From contig CM047808.1 in assembly GCA_026214975.1 (NCBI GenBank), forward strand, positions 8,396,267 through 8,460,266: a DNA stretch of 64,000 nt, given 5' to 3'. This DNA comes from Gentiana macrophylla (taxonomy: Eukaryota; Streptophyta; Magnoliopsida; Gentianales; Gentianaceae). Numbering within the stretch: the first letter of the stretch is position 1; each line of letters begins with the position of its first letter. The notes beneath the pieces are model-generated. The model had not been told where the DNA came from. It ran no database searches and worked only from the letters and a program-made list of their open reading frames with translations. Made by a program: the position numbers and the translations under genes. Below, one piece after another: positions 1 through 9,103 of this stretch.

Positions 1-160
1 TGAATCCGAAATCGGTGAATTTCGATGGTGAATTTTGATGATGAATCCGAAAATCGGTGAATCCCGACAATGAATTTTGAAAATTAGTGAATTTTGACGG
101 TGAATTTGGCGGTGAATTTAAGCAATGAATTTCGAACACAAGTGAATTTCGATAGTGGAT
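1..160. repeat. Degenerate short tandem repeat
   Basis: The first 160 bases repeat variants of GGTGAATTTCGA and TGAATCCGAAAATC about ten times with irregular spacing. No open frame or element ends are visible, and the left side is cut by the window edge, so the parent repeat cannot be named. Confidence 0.5.
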
Positions 161-642
161 AAATAGTTTTGTCCTTTATGCAAAAGTTTCAAAAGACTGT
201 CCTTCTACTCAATTGATGAAATATTTTTGTCCTTCTCCCTCATTCCCCCTAAATTTTATATCACGAAATCTAAAGCACTTTTTAACTATCATTAATACAA
301 CGATTTAATGATAATAAAAATTTAAAACGTTGTTCCACGAATCATTAAATTTATAGTGTCATGAAAATAAATGGAATAATTCTTTTTATTACATTTTTCA
401 AGGCAAAACAAACTTTATACTCATCAATCAAATCTGCTAAATAGTTAGAGCGGACATCGTTCGGGGGATCCCCCACCCACGTACCCACAATGAATTACTC
501 CCTGACCGGTAAGACCGTATCTAGCAAGTGAATATGCCGGATATTTCCTTACGTCTAATGAAAGAAAAATGCAAAGAGACTCAGAAAGCCTTTTTTTTAT
601 TTTTATTTTTAAACGTTATAAACCTTACTAATAAATTAATAG
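161..642. other. AT-rich intergenic, nothing recognised
   Basis: No coding pattern, RNA gene or element end was found. The short open frame from 528 has biased composition and runs into the MITE that begins at 645. Confidence 0.5.
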
Positions 643-644
643 TA

Positions 645-888
645 CTCCCTCTGTCCCGCAATATTAGTCATTTTAACTTTTTTTTGGTGTCCCAAAATAT
701 AAGTCTTTCTCACATTTCAATACAAGATTAATGTATTGTTTTAGTTTCACACTAAACAATGCAATATTATAAGCCACTCACAAAAAACAATACAATATTT
801 TATCTTGAAATATTAAAAAATAACTAATTTATGATTTTCCTTAATCTGTGTGGTGTTCAAAAAGACTTATAATACAGAACGGAGGGAG
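645..888. mobile_element. Stowaway-like (Tc1/mariner) MITE
   Basis: This 244-bp non-coding element begins CTCCCTCTGTCCC and ends with the inverse ACGGAGGGAG, the usual ends of plant Stowaway MITEs. It is flanked by TA at 643-644 and 889-890, the target duplication of this group. The interior is AT-rich and carries repeated AATGCAATAT-like words. No transposase is encoded, so it would depend on a mariner transposase elsewhere. Confidence 0.88.
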
Positions 889-890
889 TA

Positions 891-1268
891 CTTTAAAAGT
901 AAATGTCATAACTCTTAAAGTGATATATATTATAGTTAAATATTTGTACCAGATAAATTATATTCGTTAAATTGATTATTATCTAAGAACGGCAAGATCA
1001 TGGTGACCGTGTAAAATCCAACCATTACATGCAAAAAAAATAAATAAAAAAATAAAATAAAATAATTGTGTACCTATTATATTTGTCTACATGTATAATA
1101 TAGCATCTGATTTATGCCATCTTTATATTTTGATTCCACGACCTTGCATTGAAATTAACTAACCTTTTTTTTTTCCATGTTTTTCTCAGAAAGAGTAGAG
1201 TTATTATAACTTATAAGCGCATTTCCGATAATCGATTAGAGGGGCGAAAGTTTTCATTTGGATCGATC
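891..1268. other. Upstream region of the cysteine-rich peptide gene
   Basis: AT-rich sequence between the MITE and the peptide gene. TATA-like stretches occur at about 1095-1103 and 1121-1130, roughly 140-175 bp before the chosen ATG, a plausible distance for a plant core promoter with a leader. A longer in-frame reading starts at an ATG at 1149, but its extra 40 residues look like leader sequence rather than protein. The promoter role is inferred. Confidence 0.35.
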
Positions 1269-1559
1269 ATGGTGAAGGTGCCGGTGCTGGTTATTCTGAT
1301 CTTCGTGTTACTGATCCATAATGTTCAAACAAAGAAGGACCTGCAGAGCGGTTTTCCAGCTAGGAATAATGCTCTTACAAAGAGTACTACCCTATCTGAT
1401 GATTTAAATCCTAAATCATTTCTTCTGAAGTATAATGTTAGAACCACACATCAAAGATTTCTGTTGGATTGTTGTTCTGATTGTAGCACTTGTAGTGGGC
1501 TGAATTGCTTTGCATGTGCTTGTTGTGTTCCAGGGAGTCCATTGCCTTGGAGTTCTTGA
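1269..1559 (+). CDS. Small secreted cysteine-rich peptide, family unknown
   Basis: This is a 96-residue open frame. I start it at the ATG at 1269 because residues 1-21 (MVKVPVLVILIFVLLIHNVQT) form a typical signal peptide: a lysine followed by an uninterrupted hydrophobic core. Residues 22-65 are polar and lack cysteine, like a propeptide. The C-terminal part, about residues 68-87, packs eight cysteines in the pattern CC-x2-C-x2-C-x4-C-x2-C-x-CC, followed by a Pro/Ser tail. This layout (signal, spacer, short Cys-rich end) is common in plant apoplastic signalling or defence peptides. The spacing does not fit defensin, EPF/EPFL, RALF, GASA or LTP patterns as I know them. The frame has no intron in view and carries none of the damage seen elsewhere in the window. 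An A-rich stretch with AATAAA follows the stop at about 1580. Expression is unproven and the function unknown. Confidence 0.6.
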   Translation: MVKVPVLVILIFVLLIHNVQTKKDLQSGFPARNNALTKSTTLSDDLNPKSFLLKYNVRTTHQRFLLDCCSDCSTCSGLNCFACACCVPGSPLPWSS

Positions 1560-1967
1560 TGAACATGTTGAGGAAATTGAATAAAAAAAAAAAACTATGA
1601 GTGGCTTAAAGTGTAGTTCATGCATGATATAGCTTTTGATGTATACTTGTTTCAGAAATAATCTGAGACCTGTATATGCGCCACGACACATTTTTACATC
1701 GTTGATAATGGTGTAAAACTAGTTAATAGAAACGAGTTTCATTATGATCAATAAGGTAAAGGTGTACGTATTGCTATTGCATACGATGTTGCTTTAATGC
1801 TACTTTTTACTTATATAAATGTATAAGGTGTGTTTGTGTCTCTTTTCATGCTTGATTATTACTCAATCAATCATTGCATTTTGTGCATATATAAACACAG
1901 TTCAAGAGTTATGAAGTAAAAGTATTTGGAAAGTGGGTCACATGGAGGAATGCAACAAAACAAATCG
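1560..1967. other. 3' flank of the peptide gene
   Basis: AT-rich sequence with a possible polyadenylation signal near 1580. No element ends or coding pattern were seen. Confidence 0.35.
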
Positions 1968-2515
1968 TTGAACTAACATCTCTCCCAAAATTAAGGTTAA
2001 GTTGATTGGAGGTAGAAAATTAACATCCTAGTCAAACACTTCAACACGCCTCTCACGCGCTCTCAAGTATAGGCCTCTAACAGCCCTGGGCTAATACGGC
2101 ACACAAAGGCATACAAAGGGCACGCAATGCCAACAAAGTGGGGGCCTATAACAACCATGAGCCAACATGACATACAAAGACATATAAAGGGCACACAAGG
2201 CCAATAAAGAGGGAGCCTATGTATCAACCCCGGGTCAACATGCCACACAAAGACATATAAAGGGTACACAATGCCATCAAGGGGGGGGGGGGGGCTATAA
2301 AATCCCTGGGCCAACATGGCACACAAATGCATATACATGGCACACAAGGCCAACACAAAGCCCAAACACTTGCACAATATGATTGGGGAAACTATGTTGG
2401 CAGCAATGATTGATCTCATGATCTCCTGCTGTGATACCATATTGAACTAACATCTCTCCCAAAAACTTAAGCAAATATGAAGGTAGATAATTAACAACTT
2501 AAACACTGCAACATA
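1968..2515 (-). mobile_element. Putative TRIM-like element with PBS-like site
   Basis: Two related stretches, 1968-2045 and 2442-2515, share TTGAACTAACATCTCTCCCA and further similarity, and bracket about 400 bp of non-coding sequence. Just left of the right copy, on the minus strand, lies TGGTATCACAGCAGG, close to the initiator-tRNA-Met primer site TGGTATCAGAGC of Copia-type elements. This suggests a very short LTR element with no coding capacity. The outer ends and a target duplication are not clear, so the limits are approximate. Confidence 0.4.
2087..2360. repeat. Minisatellite, four units of about 70 bp
   Basis: Four diverged tandem units, each containing words like GGCACACAAAGACATATAAAGG and CAATGCCA, lie inside the TRIM-like element. 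A run of about 14 G at 2281-2294 sits in the third unit. The minus-strand open frame across it is an effect of the repeat. Confidence 0.7.
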
Positions 2516-2742
2516 AATCCTACTCATTTCATACAAGATGATGAGTTGAATGAATCAAATTCCTCATTATTGCATCATGATTTATTTTCTTGTTGGTTAA
2601 GCTTGGATTTCTGAATTCTCCGATCCCCAAGTTCTACCCTTTGAGAACAAGTCTAGATCATCTCAAGTGAAAGCGTCAAATGATCTCTCAAGTGCAAGAG
2701 ATCTAACCACACGCTCACAACACGAAGATGTTCTAACCGTAG

Positions 2743-2766
2743 ATTATTATTATTATTATTATTATT
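2743..2766. repeat. (ATT)n microsatellite
   Basis: About eight ATT units. A second, longer ATT tract lies at 27330-27371, also next to sequence from the repeat family found at 3722-4078. Confidence 0.9.
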
Positions 2767-3721
2767 TGTTAGGAACGTGTATCGTGTATGGAGTGATTTA
2801 CGGAACAGATCGGTCATTCACGGGTGTAATTACGGATAATTAAATGAGGAAAAATAAGTAACTCGAAAATAAAGTTTATTTTATTAAGTAGATCTAATAA
2901 AATAAAACTATTACGGTGTAGATCTAATGAAATAAAGCTATTACAATCTAGATCTAAATAAACAATGCTATTACAGTACAGATGTGACTCGAAACAAAGG
3001 AAAAAATAAAATACAATGCATAAATAAAAGATAAACCGATGCGAGTATGTTACTCTTTCTTTAAGACAAATTGCTCCGGTATGGTGCCCACGGTAGTAGC
3101 AACTGCCTCTCAAGATACAACAACTTACGTCTTGGATTGAGAGGCACTTCAACAATCCAAGCTCTGGCGAACTTACAGAGTGCTCTGACTATAACTATAT
3201 GCTCGACCTTTTAGTAGTGGAAGACACGAGAAAACTAAATGAATAAACATCCAAGGGGTTCTTTATATAGTGGATAGGAGGAGACAATGCTCGAATATCA
3301 TTGACCGAGACACATCATCAGAGTCGTCCAACTTTTCCCCTTGGAAAAGTTATTCTGACCGACTCTTGATTAATCACACTGATTAATTATTAGCCGACTT
3401 ACACCTTGCTTCTGATTGGATGAATGACGTGTCGTCTAAAATATGATTGGTCGGATGACTCAATCGCTCGACTTTTCCCTCAAGAAAAGTTAATCTCGGC
3501 CGAAAATAATATCTCACATGCTAATTAAGTCTAGCCGACTTAATCACTCCGTTTCCACATTGTTCTGGAACCTTCCAACCACCACACAATAAACTAGATA
3601 ATTAAAATTAATTTCTGGTTAATTAAGAAAGAAATTTGGTCTAAAAAATTAATAGTAACACCCGAGCCGATCCGAGCTCATGCTCGAGCACGAGTCGAGA
3701 CGGACGGGAGGCGCGCGCGCG
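2767..3721. other. Unassigned region with a 30-bp tandem repeat
   Basis: No gene is recognised. Units beginning at 2888, 2918, 2948 and (partial) 2978 repeat GTAGATCTAATAAAATAAAG-like sequence with an exact 30-bp period. The stretch opens with TGTTAGGAACG at 2767 and could be a decayed LTR, but no matching second end or target duplication was found. TTTATATAGTGG near 3262 is a TATA-like site on the plus strand. Confidence 0.35.
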
Positions 3722-4078
3722 TGTGTGGAGTTATCTAAGTCCTCCCTCCTGCACAAAAGTGCCTTGCCCCTTGGGGCACATCTATAAGAGCCACACTAGC
3801 TCTTATTACTTGAGCTCACAAGCCTCAAGTTACCTATGTGGGAGATTGAGTTGAGGTCCTCCCTTCAACTCCTATCTCCTACACATTTTCAATCAACTTT
3901 AGGCATTAATTTCTCATTCACCCGATATCCGAATTGAGTGATTCCAAAGCCAAACAATATCTACTCTGTGAGTAGAATTTTTAGATGTAATAAGCTCCCG
4001 GTGAATCACACCAAAGCATATCCGAAATCCATGCTAAAGTTGACCGTTTCAACCCATTTAAATGAGATAACTCCAACA
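3722..4078 (-). repeat. LTR (3' LTR of a minus-strand element)
   Basis: The ends mirror each other: the plus strand opens TGTGTGGAGTTATCT and closes AGATAACTCCAACA. To the right, on the minus strand, the sequence reads CATGTGGGGGT just before TGTTGGAG, which looks like a polypurine tract followed by a 3' LTR start. The inner half (3884-4078) recurs at 27135-27329 with only scattered differences, as expected for a dispersed LTR family. Confidence 0.55.
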
Positions 4079-4520
4079 ACCCCCACATGAATGAAAATTA
4101 ATGCAAATGCAGACTCTGAAGAGAAGTCAGACAGAAAAATATTGAATCAGGAGAGGTAGCATCGACCTTAAACTGCCTTAGTGAAGTACTATCGGATTTA
4201 CTCGGTGATCGGTGAATTAGGTCTTGAAATTCAAATTTTTAGTGTAAAACCAAGACAATAGCACTCACACAACATTTCCCCTAGCACCTTTCGGTTCTCA
4301 TGGTTGTGTCCATCTCGGCCCTGGACAACACTTGGTTTCAAAAAGTGCTTTAGAGAATTCAAACCTCAAAAATTCCCACAGAAGCGGCCCCACTTCGCCT
4401 TTACATAGGTGACCTCCTATCAAGGGTATTCTGCCCAACCCCACTTGAAATTCCCAGGATGTGAAGAGTAAAAGCGAGGGGATGTATTCTAGGGATATTT
4501 TAGACTGCACTTGATGATGT
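4079..4520 (-). mobile_element. Internal remnant of the same LTR element
   Basis: This non-coding sequence follows the polypurine-like tract (4079-4097, minus sense) and should be the 3' untranslated internal part of the element whose LTR is at 3722-4078. No protein domain remains. Confidence 0.35.
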
Positions 4521-5128
4521 TCAAGCTGCCTACGTATCCAATGATTGAATTGGAATCAAGTCTTCATAGTTCCTGAGGGAAGGGTTTATGCCCTAGAGTT
4601 TGACGTGGCGTGCCTGTGATTGACACTGATTAACGTGTTCCCTAAGGAAAGAGATTATGATTGAGGGATCTCCTTGATTATAGGAGATAATTATGGTATT
4701 CGAATATTAGCATTAAGTGATAAGGATTCGAGCCTTTATTGTTCAGGATTCTCTTGCCGTTATTTATACACGTGAGGGACAAGATAACGATAGGCCTTGG
4801 CCGAATCTAACCAGACTGTGGAAGCCGCCCTGAAGAGGTCGGGGGCGATGACCGAGCTCCCACCGTCACAGGGTCGTACAAGTCAGGGAGCTCAGGCCGA
4901 ACGCGCGATCGTCCTAGGTTCGGTCCAAAGTTTCTCCCCCAATGTTGAGAAGCTGAAGACGTCCGACCTGCCAGAGAGTTGGACGTGGGTCTAGGGGCGA
5001 GAGGTTACGGGGCAGATAACTGAGCCCCCAGGGACCGTTACCGGGAAGTCAAGTGCAGTTTCTCTCTTTACTAGGTGCCGAGTCACTAAAAAGATGCCAC
5101 GTGGGCAGACCCATTTTCTGGCAGCATC
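4521..5128. other. Unassigned, partly GC-rich
   Basis: No recognised gene. The part from about 4790 to 5045 is clearly richer in G and C than its surroundings and opens a 65-codon frame at 4797, but no domain is visible. It may come from a Gypsy LTR or leader, which I could not confirm. Confidence 0.25.
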
Positions 5129-6360
5129 AAAGTGCGAGCCTACTTGTTAAACATCTGCCCTTAAATCAGTTAAGGCATTTTGGTTCAAGTCTAGCATGTC
5201 TCTTTGAGTTTGGTCCAGGTTCGGCATGGTCTCTGCTCGAGTCTTGGTTGAGCATTAGAGCATATATTCGCCATCCGAATCCGGTTCTTTTCATGGGAGC
5301 CGTTATAGAATGTCCTCGTCTTTCTATAGTAACATAGTGCTTACAGGTAAAATGACACATTATTTCCTTCCTAAAAGTTGTACTTATACCATTAAATACC
5401 CAGGTAAAGGCTAAATTGCAATTTTAGTCCTCTAACTGGACACGTTTTGCAATTTTGGTCTGGTTTTCTCCGGCGACAACTTTAGTCCTGTAAGTGGTTT
5501 TTTTTTTGCAAAAATAGTCACGAACACCGGAAAGACCACCTACAGGACTAAAATTGTCGCGGAAAGACCACTTCTGAGGACTAAAATTGTCGCTGAAAAA
5601 GACCAATTTTAGTCCCGTAAGTGGTCTTTCCGGCGTTTCAGACTATTTTTGCAAAAAAAAGACCACTTACAGGACTAAAATTGTCATTTGGAGAAAACCA
5701 GGACCAAAATTGCAAAACGTGTCCAGTTATAGGACTAAAATTGCAATTTACCCCCTGTAAAGGTTATATATTTACAAGTTCTATGCATGTAACTTATATG
5801 GACAGAGGGAGTCTGTTCGCTCGATACACATGATCAAAGAAAGAGGCGTAATATCGATCGAGGAGGCGGATATGAATGGCTTTGGATGTGGTTTGTGTTA
5901 TTTGTTGACACTCTTAGTTCTCAAGGAAGTTTGTTTTTAACCTAGAAATAGTTCTGAATATGTTTCAAACAAGGCTAAGGGTATTAATATCTTCACTCTT
6001 TGAGACCTCCAGGTAGTTCATTGGGATGTCAAATCACCAAATTTGTTGGTTGATAAAATTGAATTTGTAAAGGTATACGTGTTCCTTTGTTACGTAGTGC
6101 GATTCTTTCCGTTCGTGCTTTAGTTGCTTGAACACGGTTTTCTGTTGTAGTGTTGTACATGTTTGTGATTTTGGCTTATCCAGATTTAAAGCAAGCACCT
6201 TTCTTTCATCAAAGGCTATTGCAGGAACAGTAAGCCTTCTTCCTTAATTTTTTCCGTCATGCTTTTGTCTATGAAAAGTTCCGTTGAAGCATTTAATTTT
6301 GTGCACTAAGGCAACTAGTGAACAAAAAGATTGAGAATAACAGAATTATAGATACTGATT
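5129..6360 (+). pseudogene. Raf-like MAPKKK (CTR1/EDR1 type) fragment, copy A
   Basis: Four exon remnants of a serine/threonine kinase domain are recognisable in order. About 5230-5346 reads IRHPNPVLFMGAVIECPRLS, the start of the ATP-lobe exit (family RHPNVVLFMGAV). About 5806-5890 gives RGSLFRSIH then MALDV. About 5974-6072 gives [15 protein letters not shown], the catalytic loop. 6161-6229 gives VCDFGLSRFKASTFLSSKAI, the magnesium-binding DFG. GT donors follow each block at 5347, 6073 and 6230. Damage: the GAA/GAG after SIVT is TAG, the catalytic HRD is HWD, and one base is missing before YLH. In working relatives this kinase acts at the top of a MAP-kinase or ethylene/defence cascade; this fragment cannot. 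A Mutator-like MITE sits in its first intron. The segment is duplicated at 11350-12227. Confidence 0.85.
5409..5753. mobile_element. Mutator-like foldback MITE in kinase intron, copy A
   Basis: This element of about 345 bp starts GGCTAAATTGCAATTTTAGT and ends with its near-perfect inverse (GACTAAAATTGCAATTTACC). Its interior is itself palindromic around repeated GGACTAAAATTGTCG and GACCACTTACAGG words. Flanks CCCAGGTAAA (5399-5408) and CCCCTGTAAA (after the element) look like a slightly mutated target duplication of 9-10 bp, the Mutator range. Copy B of the kinase segment has the intact empty site CCCAGGTAAAGGTTATA near 11625. A related MITE lies at 28500-28844. Confidence 0.85.
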
Positions 6361-6395
6361 CAGAGTTTATTCCACTGGAACAAGTGTTGAGCCAC

Positions 6396-7908
6396 TGTTA
6401 AGGGTGATTTTATATGATTTATATCGTTATGTTTTATAATGATTTCCTCCATATTCGTATAATTTGCATAAAAATTAAGGGTTTAATCGAATTATTGAGC
6501 AAATGAGTTTTAAAAGTATTTAAGTGTAAACTTGAGCTAATTTCGTGATTTTATTGGTAATTATCTATGGTTTTACACTTTGCATGTTTTTGTGGTTTTG
6601 TAGGTGCATAAACATGTCATAATTGGAGATTTAATGGAAGGAGGAAGATGCAAGTTGAGGATTGGAATGAAGATTTGAAGAACTAAACGCGCGTTTATCT
6701 CCGTTCAGCCTGGACTGGCGTCCAGAAGCTTGAACTAGCGTCCAGGGTGGACGGGCGTCTGAAGATATGGACGAGCGTCCAGGAGAGGAAATTTGATTCA
6801 GAGTTTTGAAGATTTTGCTGAACGAGTGTCCAAAAACATAAAGGATGGGCGTCTAACGAAGACTCGGCCCGATTCGAAGATTTTACTGAAGACTGGACGT
6901 GCGTCCACTCATCCAGACGGGCGTCCACGGCCGACTTAAGCATGACCGACCTAGTTTTCTATATATAGCCGCATTATTTCAACCCTAATGTATCAAAAAA
7001 ATCATATACACTGTAGCCGCCAAAGAACCCTAAATTCTAAAGCCGAGTTGTGCTCGGTCGGCCAAGCCTTGGTGCTTGGTCGACCGAGGGTTAGATTAGT
7101 TTATTTATTTTGTTTCGTTTTCCTTTCGATCCATGAGGATGCCTTGAAGCTAATCAAACTTGGGGCGAGCATGAGAAACTTTTCAGCAGCGTTTTATCTC
7201 TTCCTTTGGATATTTTGTGAGTTTAATTTAAAGTTTGTTTCTTTTCCATGATTATTTGTTATGCAATTTAAATCGAGAGATGTTATTCTATTGATGTTTG
7301 CCATATGATGAGAATCGGTGTAAACACTAGATCACCATAGGAAAGTTTGGATCTTTAACCTATAAGTTACGAGAGTTGATTAGGTTAGAGTATCTAGATT
7401 GTTAGATTGAGAAATCTTGCACCTTGGTTTGAAAGCATTAATCTTTAAGATCGAGAGATAAAAGATTGATAGGCGAACTTTTCTAAGAGATTAGGAGTTC
7501 ATACCTTTGATAGGCGAATCACAATCTTAGTTAAATCATCATAAGATAATCTAGAGAGGAAATTAAGGGTTGCGGGATGGTGGATCATTGCTTGTTCTAT
7601 GTTTAATCGCTATAGTCATTATCATGCTTTTATGAGTTTTATTGTTTTTCTCGTTTATAGTTTAGTTATGTTCGCAACGATCTTTCTGGCCTTGGGTGAC
7701 AATCCTCCATTCAGCTTTACTTTTCGTTTTGTTATTTTAGGTTCTAATAATAATGGTATCAATCTTAGGAAAATTAATGAACTAGATACCCCGATTCCCT
7801 GAGATCGACTCCGGTATTAATCGCTATGCTACGATCCCTACACTTGGGGTATACCGGATTTATAAATTTATTACTTGTTTATTTTTGCATTAGATAAATC
7901 CGTGATCA
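6396..7908 (+). repeat. Ty3/Gypsy-type LTR, plus orientation
   Basis: It starts TGTTAAGGGTG, ends CCGTGATCA, and carries a TATA box (TATATATA, 6959-6967). Upstream of the box is a cluster of TGGACGNGCGTCCA motifs (about 6708-6930). Its first 1.1 kb pairs with the inverted copy at 7911-9103. The end block near 7800 (CCCTGAGATCGACTCC) resembles the U5 region of plant Athila/Tat LTRs. No internal sequence follows, so it is a solo LTR or a rearranged end. The lineage is inferred. Confidence 0.6.
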
Positions 7909-9103
7909 AATGTATGAACTCCTAATCTCTTAGAAAAGTTCGCCTATCAATCTTTCATCTTTCGATCTTAAAGATTTACGCTATCAAACCAAGGTGCAAG
8001 ATTTATTCAATCTAACAATCTAGATATTCAACCTAATCAACTCTCGTTACTTATAGGTTAAAGATCCAATCTTTCCTATGGTGATCTAGGTTTACACCGA
8101 CTCTCGTCACATAGTAAACATCAATAGCAACCATCTCTCGATATAAATTGCATAACAAATAATCATGGAAAAGAAACAAACTTTAAATTAAACTCACAAA
8201 ATATCCAAAGGAAGAAATAAAACGCTGCTGAAAAGTTTCTCATGCTTGCTCAAGGTTGCACAGCTTCAAGCCATCCTCATGGATTGAAAGGAAAATGAAA
8301 CAAAATAAATAAACTAATCTAACCCTTGGTCGACCAAGCACCAAGGCTTGGCCGACCGAGCACAACTCGGCTTCAGAAGTTAGGGTTTTCTGTGGCTGCT
8401 ATCGATATGTGTATGATTTTTGATGATTAGGGTTGAGAATGCGCTGCTATTTATAGAAAACTAGGTCGGTCATGCTTAAGTCGGCCGTGGACGCCTGTCC
8501 ACTCCTTCTGGACGCCCGTCCAGACTGTGCAAATTCTTCGAGTCGGGCCGAGTCTTTGTCAGACGCCCGTCCTATATGTTTTTGGACGCTCGTCCAGCAA
8601 AATCTTCGAAACTCTGAATCAAATTTCCTCTCCTGGACTCTCGTCCAGCATTTCAAACGCCCGTCCAGATGGACGGGACTTCAAACGCACGCGTTCGATT
8701 AACATCTCGACTTCACGAATCCAATTGCTCTCGACGCTTGATTCGAGTATTTGGACGCTCGCGTCAGTCCCCTTTTCTTCCAAATTCATCTTGATCTTCA
8801 TTCCAACTTCATCTTTATCTCTTTCCTTCCATGCAAATCATAACTTGAACATCTTTTAAGCTCCTTTCATCCCTCTCCATGACATGTAAATGTACCTTCA
8901 AAACCATAAGAACACGCAAAGTGTAAAACCATAGATAATTACCAATAAAATCACGAAATTAGCTCAAGTTTACACTTAAATACTTTTAAAACTCATTTGC
9001 TCAATAATTCGATTAAACCCTTAATTTCTATGCAAATAATACGAATATGGAGGAAATCATTATAAAATATAACGTTATAAATCGCATAAAATCACCCTAA
9101 ACA
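7909..9103 (-). repeat. Truncated LTR of the same family, minus orientation
   Basis: On the minus strand it begins TGTTTAGGGTG at 9103 and follows the plus-oriented LTR at 6396 with scattered differences down to about 7911. There it stops about 400 bp short of the LTR end. TTTGAT is present at both sides of the break, a possible microhomology. Immediately upstream on the minus strand is AAGTGTGGGGGAGT, a polypurine tract, so this is a 3' LTR. Confidence 0.65.

Noticed and set aside
1416..1691. 91-codon minus-strand frame over the cysteine-rich peptide gene
   Set aside because: It is antisense to a better gene, has no domain, and its composition follows from the repeated cysteine codons on the other strand.
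2063..2440. 125-codon minus-strand frame
   Set aside because: It is produced by the four-unit minisatellite and a G run.
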